DNA of 64,000 nt from Flagellimonas algicola (GTDB lineage: Bacteria; Bacteroidota; Bacteroidia; Flavobacteriales; Flavobacteriaceae), in NCBI RefSeq assembly GCF_005937185.1, contig NZ_VCNI01000002.1, positions 1 to 64,000 on the forward strand. The letters run 5' to 3'. Of the stretch, positions 8,347 to 18,260 are shown piece after piece; within the stretch, counting starts at the first letter, position 1; every line of letters begins with the position of its first letter. Position numbers and translations under genes: made by a program. Under the pieces are notes generated by a model. The model was not told the DNA's origin, did not search any database, and saw nothing but the letters and a program-made list of their open reading frames with translations.

Positions 8347-9243
8347 ATGAACGATTATAACATTACGGTTGTACCCACCAACAACCCAAAAATCATAAAA
8401 TTTGAGGCAAATCATTTCCTTGCAAAAGGCAATTATGAACTCAAAAATATAGATGAGGCCAAGAACTCGCCTTTGGCTCAACAACTTTTCTACCTTCCGT
8501 TTGTTAAGACGGTATATATCTCTGGAAATTTCATTGCCCTTGAGCGATTTGATATTGTGGAGTGGGAAGATGTCAAGGATGAAGTGGCCCAGCAATTGGT
8601 GGAATATCTGAATGATGGCCAGCCTGTGATTCTTGAAGAGGACGTGCAAAAGAAACAGCCCATTACCGTGTATGCCGAGGTAACACCTAACCCAGGAGTA
8701 ATGAAGTTTGTATCCAACAAAAAAATAGTGCCCGCTACCTACGAGTTCAAGAATATTGACGAAGCCAAGGACAGTCCACTTGCACAAGAACTTTTTCACT
8801 TTCCCTTTGTCAAGGAGGTATTTTTGGATGAGAACTATGTTTCCGTAACCAAATTTGATATCGCCGAATGGGATACTGTGACCATGGAAGTACGTGAATT
8901 TATCCGGGATTTCTTAGCTGGTGGCAAAGAGGTGATTTCTGCGGAAAGTATTCAAAAATCCAAAGAAACCGCAAGCCAAAACCAAGCACAAACTGCTGTT
9001 GATGACACTTCCAAGCAAATCATTGACATCTTGGACGAGTATGTAAAACCTGCTGTTGCCAGTGATGGGGGAAATATCCTGTTCCAATCCTATGAGGCCG
9101 ACAGTAAGACCGTCAATGTAATCCTTCAAGGAGCTTGTAGCGGTTGTCCATCTTCTACTTTCACCCTTAAAAACGGTATTGAGACCATGCTAAAAAACAT
9201 GATGGGAGACAAGGTAAACGAAGTGGTTGCCATCAACGGCTGA
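8347..9243 (+). CDS. NifU-family Fe-S scaffold/carrier with duplicated Nfu_N domain
   Basis: 298 aa. Two Nfu N-terminal domains in tandem (about 4-95 and 106-195) share the internal repeat KNIDEAKxSPLAQxLFxxPFVK. A linker and a C-terminal NifU domain (about 218-298) follow, with the cluster-binding CSGC motif at Cys264-Cys267. Nfu proteins receive a 4Fe-4S cluster from the main scaffold and pass it to client enzymes in the cytoplasm. Most bacterial Nfu proteins have one or no Nfu_N domain; the double version is common in Flavobacteriia as far as I recall. Many Fe-S clients (ActB, QueG) are encoded in this window. Confidence 0.93.
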   Translation: MNDYNITVVPTNNPKIIKFEANHFLAKGNYELKNIDEAKNSPLAQQLFYLPFVKTVYISGNFIALERFDIVEWEDVKDEVAQQLVEYLNDGQPVILEEDVQKKQPITVYAEVTPNPGVMKFVSNKKIVPATYEFKNIDEAKDSPLAQELFHFPFVKEVFLDENYVSVTKFDIAEWDTVTMEVREFIRDFLAGGKEVISAESIQKSKETASQNQAQTAVDDTSKQIIDILDEYVKPAVASDGGNILFQSYEADSKTVNVILQGACSGCPSSTFTLKNGIETMLKNMMGDKVNEVVAING

Positions 9244-9313
9244 TTTCAGGTTCCCCTGCCATAGGTGTGATCAATTTTTGCTAAATTGAATAAATTTAAA
9301 ATCATTAACTATT

Positions 9314-9514
9314 ATGGCAGTATTAAAAGTAATCGAAGTATTGGCCAACTCGGATGAGAGTTGGGAACAAGCGGCAAAAAATGCACTGGATCAGGCATCA
9401 AAGTCGGTAAAAAACATACGTTCTGTTTACATTAACGAGCAAAGCGCTTCTGTTAAAGATGGCAAAATTGATGAATACAGAGTCAATGTAAAGATTACCT
9501 TTGAGGTAAAATAA
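9314..9514 (+). CDS. Dodecin family flavin-binding protein
   Basis: 66 aa, full length for the family. The signature is [20 protein letters not shown] at the N-terminus, with a beta-strand ending VNVKITFEV. Dodecins form hollow dodecamers that store or buffer riboflavin, FMN or CoA-type ligands in the cytoplasm. The gene is short, stands 70 bases after the NifU gene, and is followed within 25 bases by a terminator. Confidence 0.92.
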   Translation: MAVLKVIEVLANSDESWEQAAKNALDQASKSVKNIRSVYINEQSASVKDGKIDEYRVNVKITFEVK

Positions 9515-9534
9515 TCAAAGGGCAAGAAAACAAT

Positions 9535-9558
9535 GCGCCCTTTATGGGCGCTTTTTTT
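9535..9558 (+). terminator. Rho-independent terminator after dodecin gene
   Basis: Perfect 6-bp stem GCGCCC/GGGCGC (9535-9540 with 9546-9551), 5-base loop, then seven Ts at 9552-9558. An in-frame ATG of the next gene at 9544 lies inside the hairpin, so that upstream start is unlikely to be used. Confidence 0.9.
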
Positions 9559-9576
9559 ATGTCCAAAAGAATTGTT

Positions 9577-11685
9577 ATGATCAAAAGAATTATCCTATTA
9601 TCGGTGATCATTTCACTGAACCAGGGCTGCACGCAAAAAACCAGTAAAGTGACCCATAAACACACCAATGCCTTAATCAATGAAACCAGTCCTTATCTGC
9701 TTCAACATGCGCATAATCCGGTGAACTGGGAAGCTTGGCGACCCGAAGTTCTGGAAAGGGCCAAAAAAGAGGATAAACCTTTACTCATCAGTATTGGTTA
9801 TTCATCGTGCCACTGGTGCCATGTTATGGAAAAAGAGTGTTTTGAGGATGAGGAAGTGGCCCAAATGATGAACGACAACTTCATCAACATAAAAATTGAT
9901 CGGGAAGAAAGACCCGATGTGGACCAAATTTATATGGACGCCATTACCATGATGTCCGGAAACGGAGGTTGGCCCCTCAACATTGTTGCACTACCTGACG
10001 GTAGACCCTTTTGGGGCGCCACCTATGTGCCCAAGGATAACTGGATAAAATCCCTACAACAGCTCATCGAGCTATACCAAAAAGACAAATCCAGAATAGT
10101 CAAGTATGCAACAGATCTGTCCAACGGGATCAATGCCATTAATTTGGTGGAGCATAAACCCGATTCCGATTTATTTACCATAGAACAACTGGATGCATCT
10201 GTGGAGAATTGGGCCAAGCACTTTGACAACTTTTTGGGGGGCTATAAACGGGCTCCCAAGTTCATGATGCCCAACAACTGGGACTTTTTAATGCATTACG
10301 CCGAGACCAACAACAAACCTGAGCTCATGGAGCAGGTGGATGTTACGTTGCAGCGTATTGCCTTTGGTGGGGTCTTTGATCATGTGGGAGGCGGTTTCTC
10401 CAGGTATTCTGTGGATACCAAGTGGCATGTCCCCCATTTTGAAAAAATGCTTTACGACAATGGACCCCTGACCAGCCTATATGCACGGGCCTATGCTGTT
10501 ACCAAAAATGGGCTGTATCGAGATGTTGTTGAACGGACCATTGCCTTTGTACAAGAAGAATTATTGGATGAAGATGGAGGATTCTACTCCTCCTTGGATG
10601 CTGACAGTTTGGATGAAAATGGGGAGCTGGAAGAAGGCGCTTATTATGTTTGGACGAAGGAACAACTAAATCAGCTTCTAGGGGCGGATTTTGATATTTT
10701 CAAGGATTATTACAATATCAACTCCTATGGCCTTTGGGAACATGGCAATTATGTGTTGATTCGGGATAAAGAAGATGCCGAAATAGCCAAGAAGCACAAC
10801 ATTTCTATAGACGAGCTGAAAGGGAAAATGCGTGACGCGCTACAAATTCTTAAAGAAGAAAGAGCGAAACGTTCCAAACCCCGTCTTGATGATAAGATCC
10901 TCACTTCATGGAACGGACTCATGTTAAGTGGATTGATAGATGCATATCGGTACCTGGGGAACCGGGAATACCTGGCTATGGCCTTGAAAAATGGCGAATT
11001 TCTTGAAAAGGAAATGATTAAGGAGGATTATTCCCTCTTTAGGAACCATAAGGATGGTAAAAGTGATATTGATGCATTTTTGGAGGACTATGCCATTGTC
11101 AGTGAAGCTTTTTTATCGCTCTACGAGGTAACTTTTGATGAAAAATGGCTGAATCACTCCAAAAAATTGGTGGAATATGCCAAAGTTCACTTTTTAGATC
11201 CAAAATCCGGAATGTTCTTTTATACCTCGGATGCGGACACCTCTCTCATCAGGCGATCCATTGAGACTGTTGATAAGGAAATTTCCTCATCCAACTCCAT
11301 CATGGCGAAAAACCTCTTGAAATTACATAAACTATATCCTGATGAAGGTTATGGGGACATGGCCAAACAAATGCTTAGAAATGTACAGGACGATTTTGTG
11401 GAAAGCGCCCAGGGATACGCCAATTGGATGAACTTGGTGCTATTCGAAAATCAGAATTTCTATGAGATAGCCGTGGTTGGGGAAAACTATAAAAAGTTGG
11501 GGAAGGAAATTAGCAAAACCTACATTCCCAATAGCATCTTGGTTGGTTCTGCCAAGGATGGACCTGTAGAATTGCTTACGAACAGATATGCAGAAGGAGA
11601 AACTTTTGTATACGTCTGCATAGAAGGCACCTGCAAACTGCCCGTGCAAACCGCAGATAAGGCCGTTGCGCTAATCAACAACTAA
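9577..11685 (+). CDS. YyaL/SPATA20-type DUF255 thioredoxin-like protein
   Basis: 702 aa from the ATG at 9577; ATGs at 9544 and 9559 are in frame, but the first lies within the dodecin terminator. The N-terminus ([18 protein letters not shown]) resembles an export or lipoprotein signal with a weak lipobox. It is followed by the family signature [17 protein letters not shown] and a thioredoxin-like active site [11 protein letters not shown] long alpha/alpha-barrel-like region follows ([33 protein letters not shown]). The biochemical role of this widespread family is not settled; a redox or glycan-processing role has been suggested. Export of this copy is inferred from the N-terminus only. Confidence 0.9.
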   Translation: MIKRIILLSVIISLNQGCTQKTSKVTHKHTNALINETSPYLLQHAHNPVNWEAWRPEVLERAKKEDKPLLISIGYSSCHWCHVMEKECFEDEEVAQMMNDNFINIKIDREERPDVDQIYMDAITMMSGNGGWPLNIVALPDGRPFWGATYVPKDNWIKSLQQLIELYQKDKSRIVKYATDLSNGINAINLVEHKPDSDLFTIEQLDASVENWAKHFDNFLGGYKRAPKFMMPNNWDFLMHYAETNNKPELMEQVDVTLQRIAFGGVFDHVGGGFSRYSVDTKWHVPHFEKMLYDNGPLTSLYARAYAVTKNGLYRDVVERTIAFVQEELLDEDGGFYSSLDADSLDENGELEEGAYYVWTKEQLNQLLGADFDIFKDYYNINSYGLWEHGNYVLIRDKEDAEIAKKHNISIDELKGKMRDALQILKEERAKRSKPRLDDKILTSWNGLMLSGLIDAYRYLGNREYLAMALKNGEFLEKEMIKEDYSLFRNHKDGKSDIDAFLEDYAIVSEAFLSLYEVTFDEKWLNHSKKLVEYAKVHFLDPKSGMFFYTSDADTSLIRRSIETVDKEISSSNSIMAKNLLKLHKLYPDEGYGDMAKQMLRNVQDDFVESAQGYANWMNLVLFENQNFYEIAVVGENYKKLGKEISKTYIPNSILVGSAKDGPVELLTNRYAEGETFVYVCIEGTCKLPVQTADKAVALINN

Positions 11686-11709
11686 TGAATCTATTATCCG
11701 CTTTACGTT

Positions 11710-12531
11710 ATGAAACAACTCAGGGATTTTGAGCAACATTTAGAGCATGCCATAGAGTGGTTTTGGGGTTTTATGCCCAATCTGATACTGGCACTTGTTA
11801 TATTTTTTGTTGGATTTTGGATAGTTCGGTTGATCAACCGGATGGTGCACCGATTTTTTGAACGGAAAGATTATGACCCCACCCTGGAAAGTTTTCTTCA
11901 AAGTTTTATAAGTATTGCCCTTAAAGTACTGCTCTTTGTAGTTGTAGTGACCCAATTGGGGGTAAAATCATCTTCTCTAGTAGCTATGGTAGGTGCTGCT
12001 GGCCTAGCCATTGGTCTTGCCCTACAAGGTTCGTTGGCCAACTTTGCCGGGGGAGTGCTCATCCTTATTTTCAAACCTTTTAAGGTTGGCGATTGGATTT
12101 CCGCCCAAGGGCAGGAAGGAAGCGTAAAGCAAATCAGCATCTTTAGTACCAAACTCAACACCTTTGGCAATCAAGTAGCCATTATACCCAACGGACAGTT
12201 GTCCAACGGCAGCATTGTAAACTACAATATGGAAAATACCCGACGTGATAAGTTTGATGTGGGTGTAGGATACGGCTCTGACATTAAAAAGGCCAAGGAA
12301 ATTTTATTACAGATCTGTGCGGACAATCCAGATATTTTGACCGATCCCATCCCTGAAGTATATGTGGGAAACCTTGGGGATAGTTCCGTTGACCTTACGT
12401 TGCGCTTTTGGGCCAACAACGATGTATTCTGGCCAGCCCATTTTTATGTCATTGAGGAAACCAAACTTCGATTTGATCAGGCTGGTATAGAAATTCCGTT
12501 CCCACAAAGAGTGGTTCACGAAGGGGATTAA
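11710..12531 (+). CDS. Small mechanosensitive channel, MscS family
   Basis: 273 aa. Three transmembrane helices occupy the first 120 residues. The third is the glycine/alanine-rich pore helix (AMVGAAGLAIGLALQGSLANFAGG) typical of MscS. The beta domain (FKVGDWIS, VKQISIFST, IPNGQLSNG) and a C-terminal alpha/beta vestibule follow. It releases solutes on membrane tension during osmotic downshock. The last four bases overlap the end of tsaB on the opposite strand. Confidence 0.93.
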   Translation: MKQLRDFEQHLEHAIEWFWGFMPNLILALVIFFVGFWIVRLINRMVHRFFERKDYDPTLESFLQSFISIALKVLLFVVVVTQLGVKSSSLVAMVGAAGLAIGLALQGSLANFAGGVLILIFKPFKVGDWISAQGQEGSVKQISIFSTKLNTFGNQVAIIPNGQLSNGSIVNYNMENTRRDKFDVGVGYGSDIKKAKEILLQICADNPDILTDPIPEVYVGNLGDSSVDLTLRFWANNDVFWPAHFYVIEETKLRFDQAGIEIPFPQRVVHEGD

Positions 12532-13205
12532 GCTTTTTTCTTGGTTTGTAATACAAAATCCTTGAGGTAGTAGGGCTCAAAGTAGGCTACATCCTCAAAT
12601 TCCTTAGCTTGAAATTTGGCATAAGCCAGCACCGTCATTTCTCTTGCAGAGGGAACAACTTTGGTATGAAATTGAAAATTGGAATGCTGAAGTGCCTCTT
12701 TGCATTTCTCCGCTCCACTCCCCACAAGATGTACTTTTTCAAAATGAGTATACTCGCTAAATGTTGTGCCATCCACAACTTCTGCTCTTGTTTCGCGAAC
12801 TTCGTCTCCATGTGCATCATAAACGGCGGAATACACTTCCATCCGTCTAGCATCCAAAACAGGAATTGCAAGCTCACCGGCATTGAGCTTCACTTGCAGC
12901 GCCATACTCTGAAGCGTTGGAATGGAAATCAGGGGAATATCCAACGAAAAACTGAGTCCCTTGGCCGCGGATACCCCAATCCGAAGTCCGGTATACGAAC
13001 CAGGACCCTTGCTCACGGCAATGGCATCCAAGTCTGAAAAAGATAAAGAAGCCTCTTGCAAGGCTTCTTTTATAAATACGTGTAACTGCTCTGAATGGGA
13101 ATAATTTACTGCATTATTCTCCTTTAAACACAGGATTTCCTTTCCCTTGGAAATACTTACAGAGCAATTGGTCGTTGCGGTTTCTAAATTGAGTATTATG
13201 GCCAT
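12528..13205 (-). CDS. tsaB: TsaB, tRNA threonylcarbamoyladenosine complex subunit
   Basis: 225 aa from the ATG at 13205 (a GTG three codons upstream is also in frame). TsaB scaffolds TsaD and TsaE in forming t6A37 on ANN-decoding tRNAs. Visible marks: N-terminal ILNLETATTNCSVSI, and KGPGSYTGLRIG, the conserved glycine-rich loop of the ASKHA fold. Its stop overlaps the stop of the MscS gene by four bases in a tail-to-tail arrangement. It begins 16 bases after the TolC-type gene, so it could be transcribed as the last gene of the exporter operon. Confidence 0.94.
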   Translation of the reverse strand: MAIILNLETATTNCSVSISKGKEILCLKENNAVNYSHSEQLHVFIKEALQEASLSFSDLDAIAVSKGPGSYTGLRIGVSAAKGLSFSLDIPLISIPTLQSMALQVKLNAGELAIPVLDARRMEVYSAVYDAHGDEVRETRAEVVDGTTFSEYTHFEKVHLVGSGAEKCKEALQHSNFQFHTKVVPSAREMTVLAYAKFQAKEFEDVAYFEPYYLKDFVLQTKKKA

Positions 13206-13221
13206 AGCGGCCACAAAGATA

Positions 13222-14571
13222 CTAGTTTAGTGAAATGGGTATACCAAAGTAGAACTCCAAAATTTTCAGTCTAAAGATATAGTCGTATTTGGTACGAATT
13301 ACATCTGCCTCCGCATTGTCTACCCTTGATTGCGCTTGACTAAAATCAAAGGCATTCATCAATCCCACATTAAAACGTTCCTTGGCATAATCATAGGCCA
13401 ATCTTCGGGCCTCCAAAGTTTTTTCAGCGGCTTCGTAGGCCTTAAAAAAGGTGGTAACATCTACGTATGCTTGCTGGATATTGGTCTCTAAGTCCAATTT
13501 GTCCTGCTCAAATTGCAATTTGGCCTTTTCCAAATTGATTTGGGAACGTTTTACATTGTTCCTGGTGCTCCATCCATTAAAAATGGGGACATTCAATTGG
13601 GCGCCATACGAAACCCCATCAAAAATCCACAGCTGATCGGTGAAATTGGGCGTAAAAGGAACCCCATTAGCATCGGGAATTTGGGTTACATCGGAATACC
13701 TTGTTCCATACTGGAAAAATGCAGAAAGTGTTGGGTAATACGCTCCTTTGGAAATTTTTAAATCCTCTTCTGCAAGTTGTACGTTGGACTCTGAGAACTT
13801 GATATCGTTTCGAAAACCCAATGCTTTGTCAAAAATGACCTTCGCAGAGTTATTCAAGATATCAGAAGGTGGAATATCAAATTCCTCATCCGCTACGTCA
13901 AAATTGACATAATCCGTAATCTGAAGCAATTGGGCCAAATTAATCCTTGCAATAAGAACCAAACTCTCCCCATTTACAATTTGCTGCTCTTGATTGGCTG
14001 CGGTAGCCTCAATTTCCAACAAATCCCCTCTGGGTACCACTCCGGACTCCACCAATTCCTTGGTTCGTTTCAAATCCTGCTCTGTTACCTCGTATTGCGC
14101 ACGGAAAGTTTTTAGCTGCTCCTTATTGGAAATAACTTGCAAATACGAATTGGCAACACTCAAACGAATATCATCCTTTAAATCGTCCAAGCGATATTGA
14201 CTGGCAATGGCATTCAGTTTAGCCCTATCCAATTGGCGCATATTTCGCAAACCATCAAACAAGGTTACATTGGAACTCAAGGATCCATTTACGTTAAAGG
14301 CCGTACTGTTTGTGGGCAAGTTATTGGTTGGATTAATGGAAAAACCCGTGTTACTGGACACTGTGGCCGAGCCATTTAAATTGGGAAGCATATTTCCTAT
14401 GGCATCCGACTTATCAATTTTGGCACTTTCCAAATCCAATTCAAACTGTTCAATGGTCAAGTTGTTCTCTACTGCAAATGTTACACATTCCTGCAGGGTC
14501 CACTTTTTCATTTGAGCGTTGGTGGCGAACATGGCAAATACTACCATGATCACTGTGATCTTAAATTTCAT
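13222..14571 (-). CDS. TolC-family outer membrane efflux protein
   Basis: 449 aa from the ATG at 14571; the frame extends to 14628 but that part overlaps the adaptor gene. Signal peptide MKFKITVIMVVFAMFATNAQ, then the TolC-like start (WTLQECVTFAVENN). Two long helical repeats follow with the usual YPTLSAFFQYG strand sequence. It forms the outer membrane tunnel of a tripartite exporter. It is the last gene of the eight-gene exporter cluster and the only outer membrane component in it, so it presumably serves both adaptor-permease modules. Confidence 0.93.
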   Translation of the reverse strand: MKFKITVIMVVFAMFATNAQMKKWTLQECVTFAVENNLTIEQFELDLESAKIDKSDAIGNMLPNLNGSATVSSNTGFSINPTNNLPTNSTAFNVNGSLSSNVTLFDGLRNMRQLDRAKLNAIASQYRLDDLKDDIRLSVANSYLQVISNKEQLKTFRAQYEVTEQDLKRTKELVESGVVPRGDLLEIEATAANQEQQIVNGESLVLIARINLAQLLQITDYVNFDVADEEFDIPPSDILNNSAKVIFDKALGFRNDIKFSESNVQLAEEDLKISKGAYYPTLSAFFQYGTRYSDVTQIPDANGVPFTPNFTDQLWIFDGVSYGAQLNVPIFNGWSTRNNVKRSQINLEKAKLQFEQDKLDLETNIQQAYVDVTTFFKAYEAAEKTLEARRLAYDYAKERFNVGLMNAFDFSQAQSRVDNAEADVIRTKYDYIFRLKILEFYFGIPISLN

Positions 14572-14611
14572 TCGTTTTTTGATTTTTTGATTGATTATTG
14601 TTTGGCCAATT

Positions 14612-15727
14612 CTAGGAATCATCCTCATCGCTCTTCTTCTCCAATTTGTTCCAAACCTTTATTTTGTCTCCTTCCTCAATTCCGGAAACTACTTCCACAT
14701 CAATACCATCACTAACACCCAACTCCAATTCCTTGCGCTCAAATTCATTCTCACTCACTTCAACTTCCACATAGGGTTTTTCTGTTTCCTTATCAAATTG
14801 CAACAACGCTTCCTTAATGGCCAAAACATCCTTTTTTTCTTCCAAAACAATGGAGGCATTGGCACTGTATCCCGCTCTTACATAGGTGCTATCGTTAACT
14901 ACCAAGTCACCTTCTATTTTAAACTGAACGGCACCTTCCTCCTCTACTCCCTTGGGAGCAATAAACTTCAATTCCGCATCAAATTTGTTCTTTTCCAAGG
15001 CTCCCAAACTAATTTCCAAGGGCATCCCCACACTAAGTTTTCCAACTTCTGCTTCATCCACTTCCCCTTCAAATATCATTTTGTTCATGTCCGCAATAGT
15101 GGCAATGGTGGTACCATCATTGAAGTTGTTACTCTGGATGACCTGATCTCCTTCTTCAACTGGAATTTCCAGAATTGTTCCAGAAACTGTAGCCCGGATA
15201 TTGGTGTTGGCACTGGATGATCCACCCGCAGAACCTTTACGTATAATCTGATAATCGGCCCGGGAATTGGTAAGTTCCTGCACTGCTTGATCATAGGTCA
15301 ACTGTTGGTTGTTGAAATCCTGGCTGGAAATCACTCCTTTATCAAAAAGAGCCTTGTTGCGATCAAACTCGATTTTGGCATTGTTCAAGGCCAATTCCGC
15401 ATTTCTTACACGTCCTGCTGCCTGATTCAGGGATTGCTCATTGGGCACCACCTTGATAACAGCGATTAAATCCCCAGCCTTAACATCCACACCTTCTTCC
15501 AAGTGTATCTTATCAATGATTCCGGAAATCTGTGGCTTTATGTTGATTTCATCTTCTGGAATAACCTTGCCCGTAACAATAACTTTGTTCACAATGTCTT
15601 TGCGTTCCAGGGATTCAGTCTCATAAATCTGGGTTGGGGTACTGTTCTGCTTAAGGAAATAAACTACAGCGCCCAAAATTCCGACTGATACAATCGTGAT
15701 TAACCCGTATTTTACGTATTTGTTCAT
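14612..15727 (-). CDS. Periplasmic adaptor (MacA/HlyD type), copy 1
   Basis: 371 aa. One N-terminal membrane helix (about 7-24). A lipoyl/barrel-sandwich half (KPQISGIIDKIHLEEG), a helical hairpin (NAELALNNAKIEFDRNKALF to KGVISSQDF), the second lipoyl half (ATVSGTILEIPVEEG) and beta-barrel domains follow. It bridges inner membrane permease and TolC. It is clearly a paralogue of the adaptor at 19052-20164: both have TFDQA/TYDQA hairpins, an SNNFNxGTTIA segment, and a VEVE-type ending followed by a DGI(D/F)VEV(V/K)SG motif. It lies between the second permease pair and tolC. Confidence 0.93.
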   Translation of the reverse strand: MNKYVKYGLITIVSVGILGAVVYFLKQNSTPTQIYETESLERKDIVNKVIVTGKVIPEDEINIKPQISGIIDKIHLEEGVDVKAGDLIAVIKVVPNEQSLNQAAGRVRNAELALNNAKIEFDRNKALFDKGVISSQDFNNQQLTYDQAVQELTNSRADYQIIRKGSAGGSSSANTNIRATVSGTILEIPVEEGDQVIQSNNFNDGTTIATIADMNKMIFEGEVDEAEVGKLSVGMPLEISLGALEKNKFDAELKFIAPKGVEEEGAVQFKIEGDLVVNDSTYVRAGYSANASIVLEEKKDVLAIKEALLQFDKETEKPYVEVEVSENEFERKELELGVSDGIDVEVVSGIEEGDKIKVWNKLEKKSDEDDS

Positions 15728-15772
15728 TACTACTTATTTGATCGTTATCTAATTTATTTTTTCAAATTCCAA

Positions 15773-17029
15773 TTATTCTTCCCGTAAGGCTTCTATAGGA
15801 CGTACCTTAATGGCTTTGATTGCCGGTATCAATCCTATCAACAAGCTCAGGAACACCATCCAAAAGAAGGAGAAACTAAATTGCCCTATACTCACCATGG
15901 GCTTTACAAAGGGAAAATCTTCCCCACTGCCCCAAAGCGAATCCAGGACGGCCAAAATTCCGACGGAAATGGCAAATCCAACCAATCCAGCAAAGGAGGT
16001 CAACACCACCGCTTCCATTAAAATTTGCCGTAACACCAATCTTGGGGTTGCACCCAGAGCCCTTCGCACTCCAATTTCCTTGGTACGTTCCTTTACTGTA
16101 ATCAATAGAATATTACTAATCGCAATTACCCCAGCCAGCAAAGTGAGCAGTCCTACGAAGTAGGAAAACCCTCTTAGCACCATGGTAAAGGAAGAAATGT
16201 TGTTGAAAATCTCGGACATATCAAAGCTTCCAATGGCTCTTTGGTCATCCGGATGTATGTCGTATTTATTTTTGAGAATGTCCTTGATTCTACTTTCCAC
16301 CACCGGGACCTTGGTGTTCGGTTCCACGGCTATGGCCATCCAACCCATCCGATCTCCAGAATTAAAGGCTTTTTGAAAGGTGGTAAAGGGGATAAACACC
16401 GCATTCTCCCCATCAATATTGATGTTGTTGTTAGGTTTGTAGATGCCCACCACAGAGAAAAACACTCCATTAATTCTGATATCCTCACCAATGGCCTCTT
16501 CCCCCTTCTCAAACAAAAGTTTATAGGTTTCTTCCCCTATTACGCAAACCTTTTTGGAATGTTCAATATCCATTTGGTTCAAAAATCGACCCTCAACCAG
16601 TTTCTTTTTGGTGATGTTGTCAATTTCCGGGTAATCCCCATACACGGAGGATCCACTGGTCTGGCCTTTTCTGTAAACAGTGACCACACTTCTATGACTG
16701 CCCAGTTCTATCCTTGGTGCCAAAACCTCAATTTCTGGAATCTCTCTTTTTAGTATTTCCGCGTCCTCTATTTTGTAGCGAATCCTTCTACCTCTTTCAA
16801 AACCTTTATACGGTTCTGAGGTAGACTGTCCCCAAACAAAAAGACTGTTAGATGCGGTACCCGCAAAAATTTTATCGAATCCATTGGTCATTCCATTGGA
16901 TGATCCCAAGAGCAGCATCAAAATGATCATGGCAAAGATGACACCCAACATGGTCAAGAATGTGCGAAACATATTCTTTCCAAGGGTGTGGAAAACTTCA
17001 ATCCATAAATCTCTATCGAACAACCACAT
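15773..17029 (-). CDS. MacB-type ABC permease, module 1 (second of pair)
   Basis: 418 aa. One N-terminal membrane helix (about 20-42), a large periplasmic MacB-core domain (about 50-270) and three C-terminal helices of an FtsX domain, with the coupling motif VKERTKEIGVRRALGATP. The ending IPAIKAIKVRPIEALREE is typical. These permeases do not pump through the membrane; they use cytoplasmic ATP hydrolysis to drive the periplasmic adaptor (mechanotransmission). It starts one base after the stop of the neighbouring permease, and has no ATPase domain of its own. Confidence 0.93.
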   Translation of the reverse strand: MWLFDRDLWIEVFHTLGKNMFRTFLTMLGVIFAMIILMLLLGSSNGMTNGFDKIFAGTASNSLFVWGQSTSEPYKGFERGRRIRYKIEDAEILKREIPEIEVLAPRIELGSHRSVVTVYRKGQTSGSSVYGDYPEIDNITKKKLVEGRFLNQMDIEHSKKVCVIGEETYKLLFEKGEEAIGEDIRINGVFFSVVGIYKPNNNINIDGENAVFIPFTTFQKAFNSGDRMGWMAIAVEPNTKVPVVESRIKDILKNKYDIHPDDQRAIGSFDMSEIFNNISSFTMVLRGFSYFVGLLTLLAGVIAISNILLITVKERTKEIGVRRALGATPRLVLRQILMEAVVLTSFAGLVGFAISVGILAVLDSLWGSGEDFPFVKPMVSIGQFSFSFFWMVFLSLLIGLIPAIKAIKVRPIEALREE

Positions 17030-17030
17030 A

Positions 17031-18260
17031 TTACTTATCGCTTAAGGCCACTATTGGTTTAACATTGGCAGCTTTTACTGCTGGAATCAATCCCGCCAAC
17101 ACCCCTGCAACAATTAGAATAATGGTTGCTGTGATTACTGTTGACAAGCTAACGTTTGGATTGGTAAAGGCCGGGGTATTAATGGTAGGTCCTATCAAGG
17201 ATAAAATAATCCAAGCAAAACCCAAACCGATAAAACCGGATAAAGCTGTTATAAATGTGGATTCCAAAAGCACCAAATTGATAATTTGCTTAGGCTGCGC
17301 ACCCAACGCTTTTCGAACCCCAATTTCCTTGGTCCGTTCCTTAATGGTGAAGACCATAATGTTTCCAATACCCACTATTCCGGCTATCAATATCAAAAAG
17401 CCTACTCCAATACTTATCGCACTTAATACGGCAGAAAAACTGCTGATGTCATCAAAAGCTTCCGCATAATTCCAAACATTGATTCCAGCCTGATCTTCAG
17501 GAGCCACTTTATGTCGTCTCTTCATTAAATCTTCCAGTTTGCCTGAAAATTCCAAAGCTTTTGTGAGATCATAGGTTGGATTATAAGTCAGTAAAATTTG
17601 ATGGACATCGTTGGTATCCCCAAAAATTCTTTGATACGTAGTTATTGGAGCATAAATTCCTCGCTCAGCATTGTCATCACCGTCATCCGTAAAAACACCT
17701 ACAACCCTAAAAGGAAGTCCATTAAATTCAACAAATTGACCTAAAGGATCTTCGTCTTTAAATAGATCTTCGGCCACCTTTCTTCCAATCACTGCAACCT
17801 TGGCCCGGTTGACCACATCGGCATTGTTAAAAAATCGGCCTTTGGTAATTAGGGTCTTTTCTATAATCTGATGTTCTGGATGTACGGCTTGTACAGAGTA
17901 GTTTCCAGTTTCACTTTTATATCTCGCTGTCGTGTTGGAAAAATAACGGGTACTGATATATTCAACATCCTTGGGAAAGCTCTCTTTTATATATTGGTAA
18001 TCGTCATTTTTCAGCTGAATCCTTCTTCCTGCTTCAAAACCTCCATAGGCTTGGGCAGTTGTGCCCGGTCTAATAAAGATGGAGTTGGTGGCATCATCAT
18101 TAAATTGGCTTGTAAATCCGTTCTGCATCCCATTTACGGAAGCCAACAGCATCACCAAAATAAAAATGGCCCATCCCACGGAAAAACCGGTCAAGAACGT
18201 CCTGAGTTTGTTGTTCTTGAGCGTGTGAAAGATTTCTTGCCAAATATCGCGATCAAACAT
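17031..18260 (-). CDS. MacB-type ABC permease, module 1 (first of pair)
   Basis: 409 aa with the same layout as its neighbour: N-terminal helix, periplasmic MacB core, three C-terminal helices with VFTIKERTKEIGVRKALGAQP. It overlaps the end of the ATPase gene by eight bases, so the two are probably translationally coupled and form subunits of one complex. Two non-identical permeases in tandem suggest a heterodimer. The substrate is unknown; peptides, lipids or macrolide-like compounds are known for the family. Confidence 0.93.
   Translation of the reverse strand: MFDRDIWQEIFHTLKNNKLRTFLTGFSVGWAIFILVMLLASVNGMQNGFTSQFNDDATNSIFIRPGTTAQAYGGFEAGRRIQLKNDDYQYIKESFPKDVEYISTRYFSNTTARYKSETGNYSVQAVHPEHQIIEKTLITKGRFFNNADVVNRAKVAVIGRKVAEDLFKDEDPLGQFVEFNGLPFRVVGVFTDDGDDNAERGIYAPITTYQRIFGDTNDVHQILLTYNPTYDLTKALEFSGKLEDLMKRRHKVAPEDQAGINVWNYAEAFDDISSFSAVLSAISIGVGFLILIAGIVGIGNIMVFTIKERTKEIGVRKALGAQPKQIINLVLLESTFITALSGFIGLGFAWIILSLIGPTINTPAFTNPNVSLSTVITATIILIVAGVLAGLIPAVKAANVKPIVALSDK

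Noticed and set aside
14591..15220. Plus-strand open frame of about 209 codons opposite the adaptor gene
   Set aside because: Fully antisense to a clear MacA-type adaptor and rich in residues typical of shadow frames.
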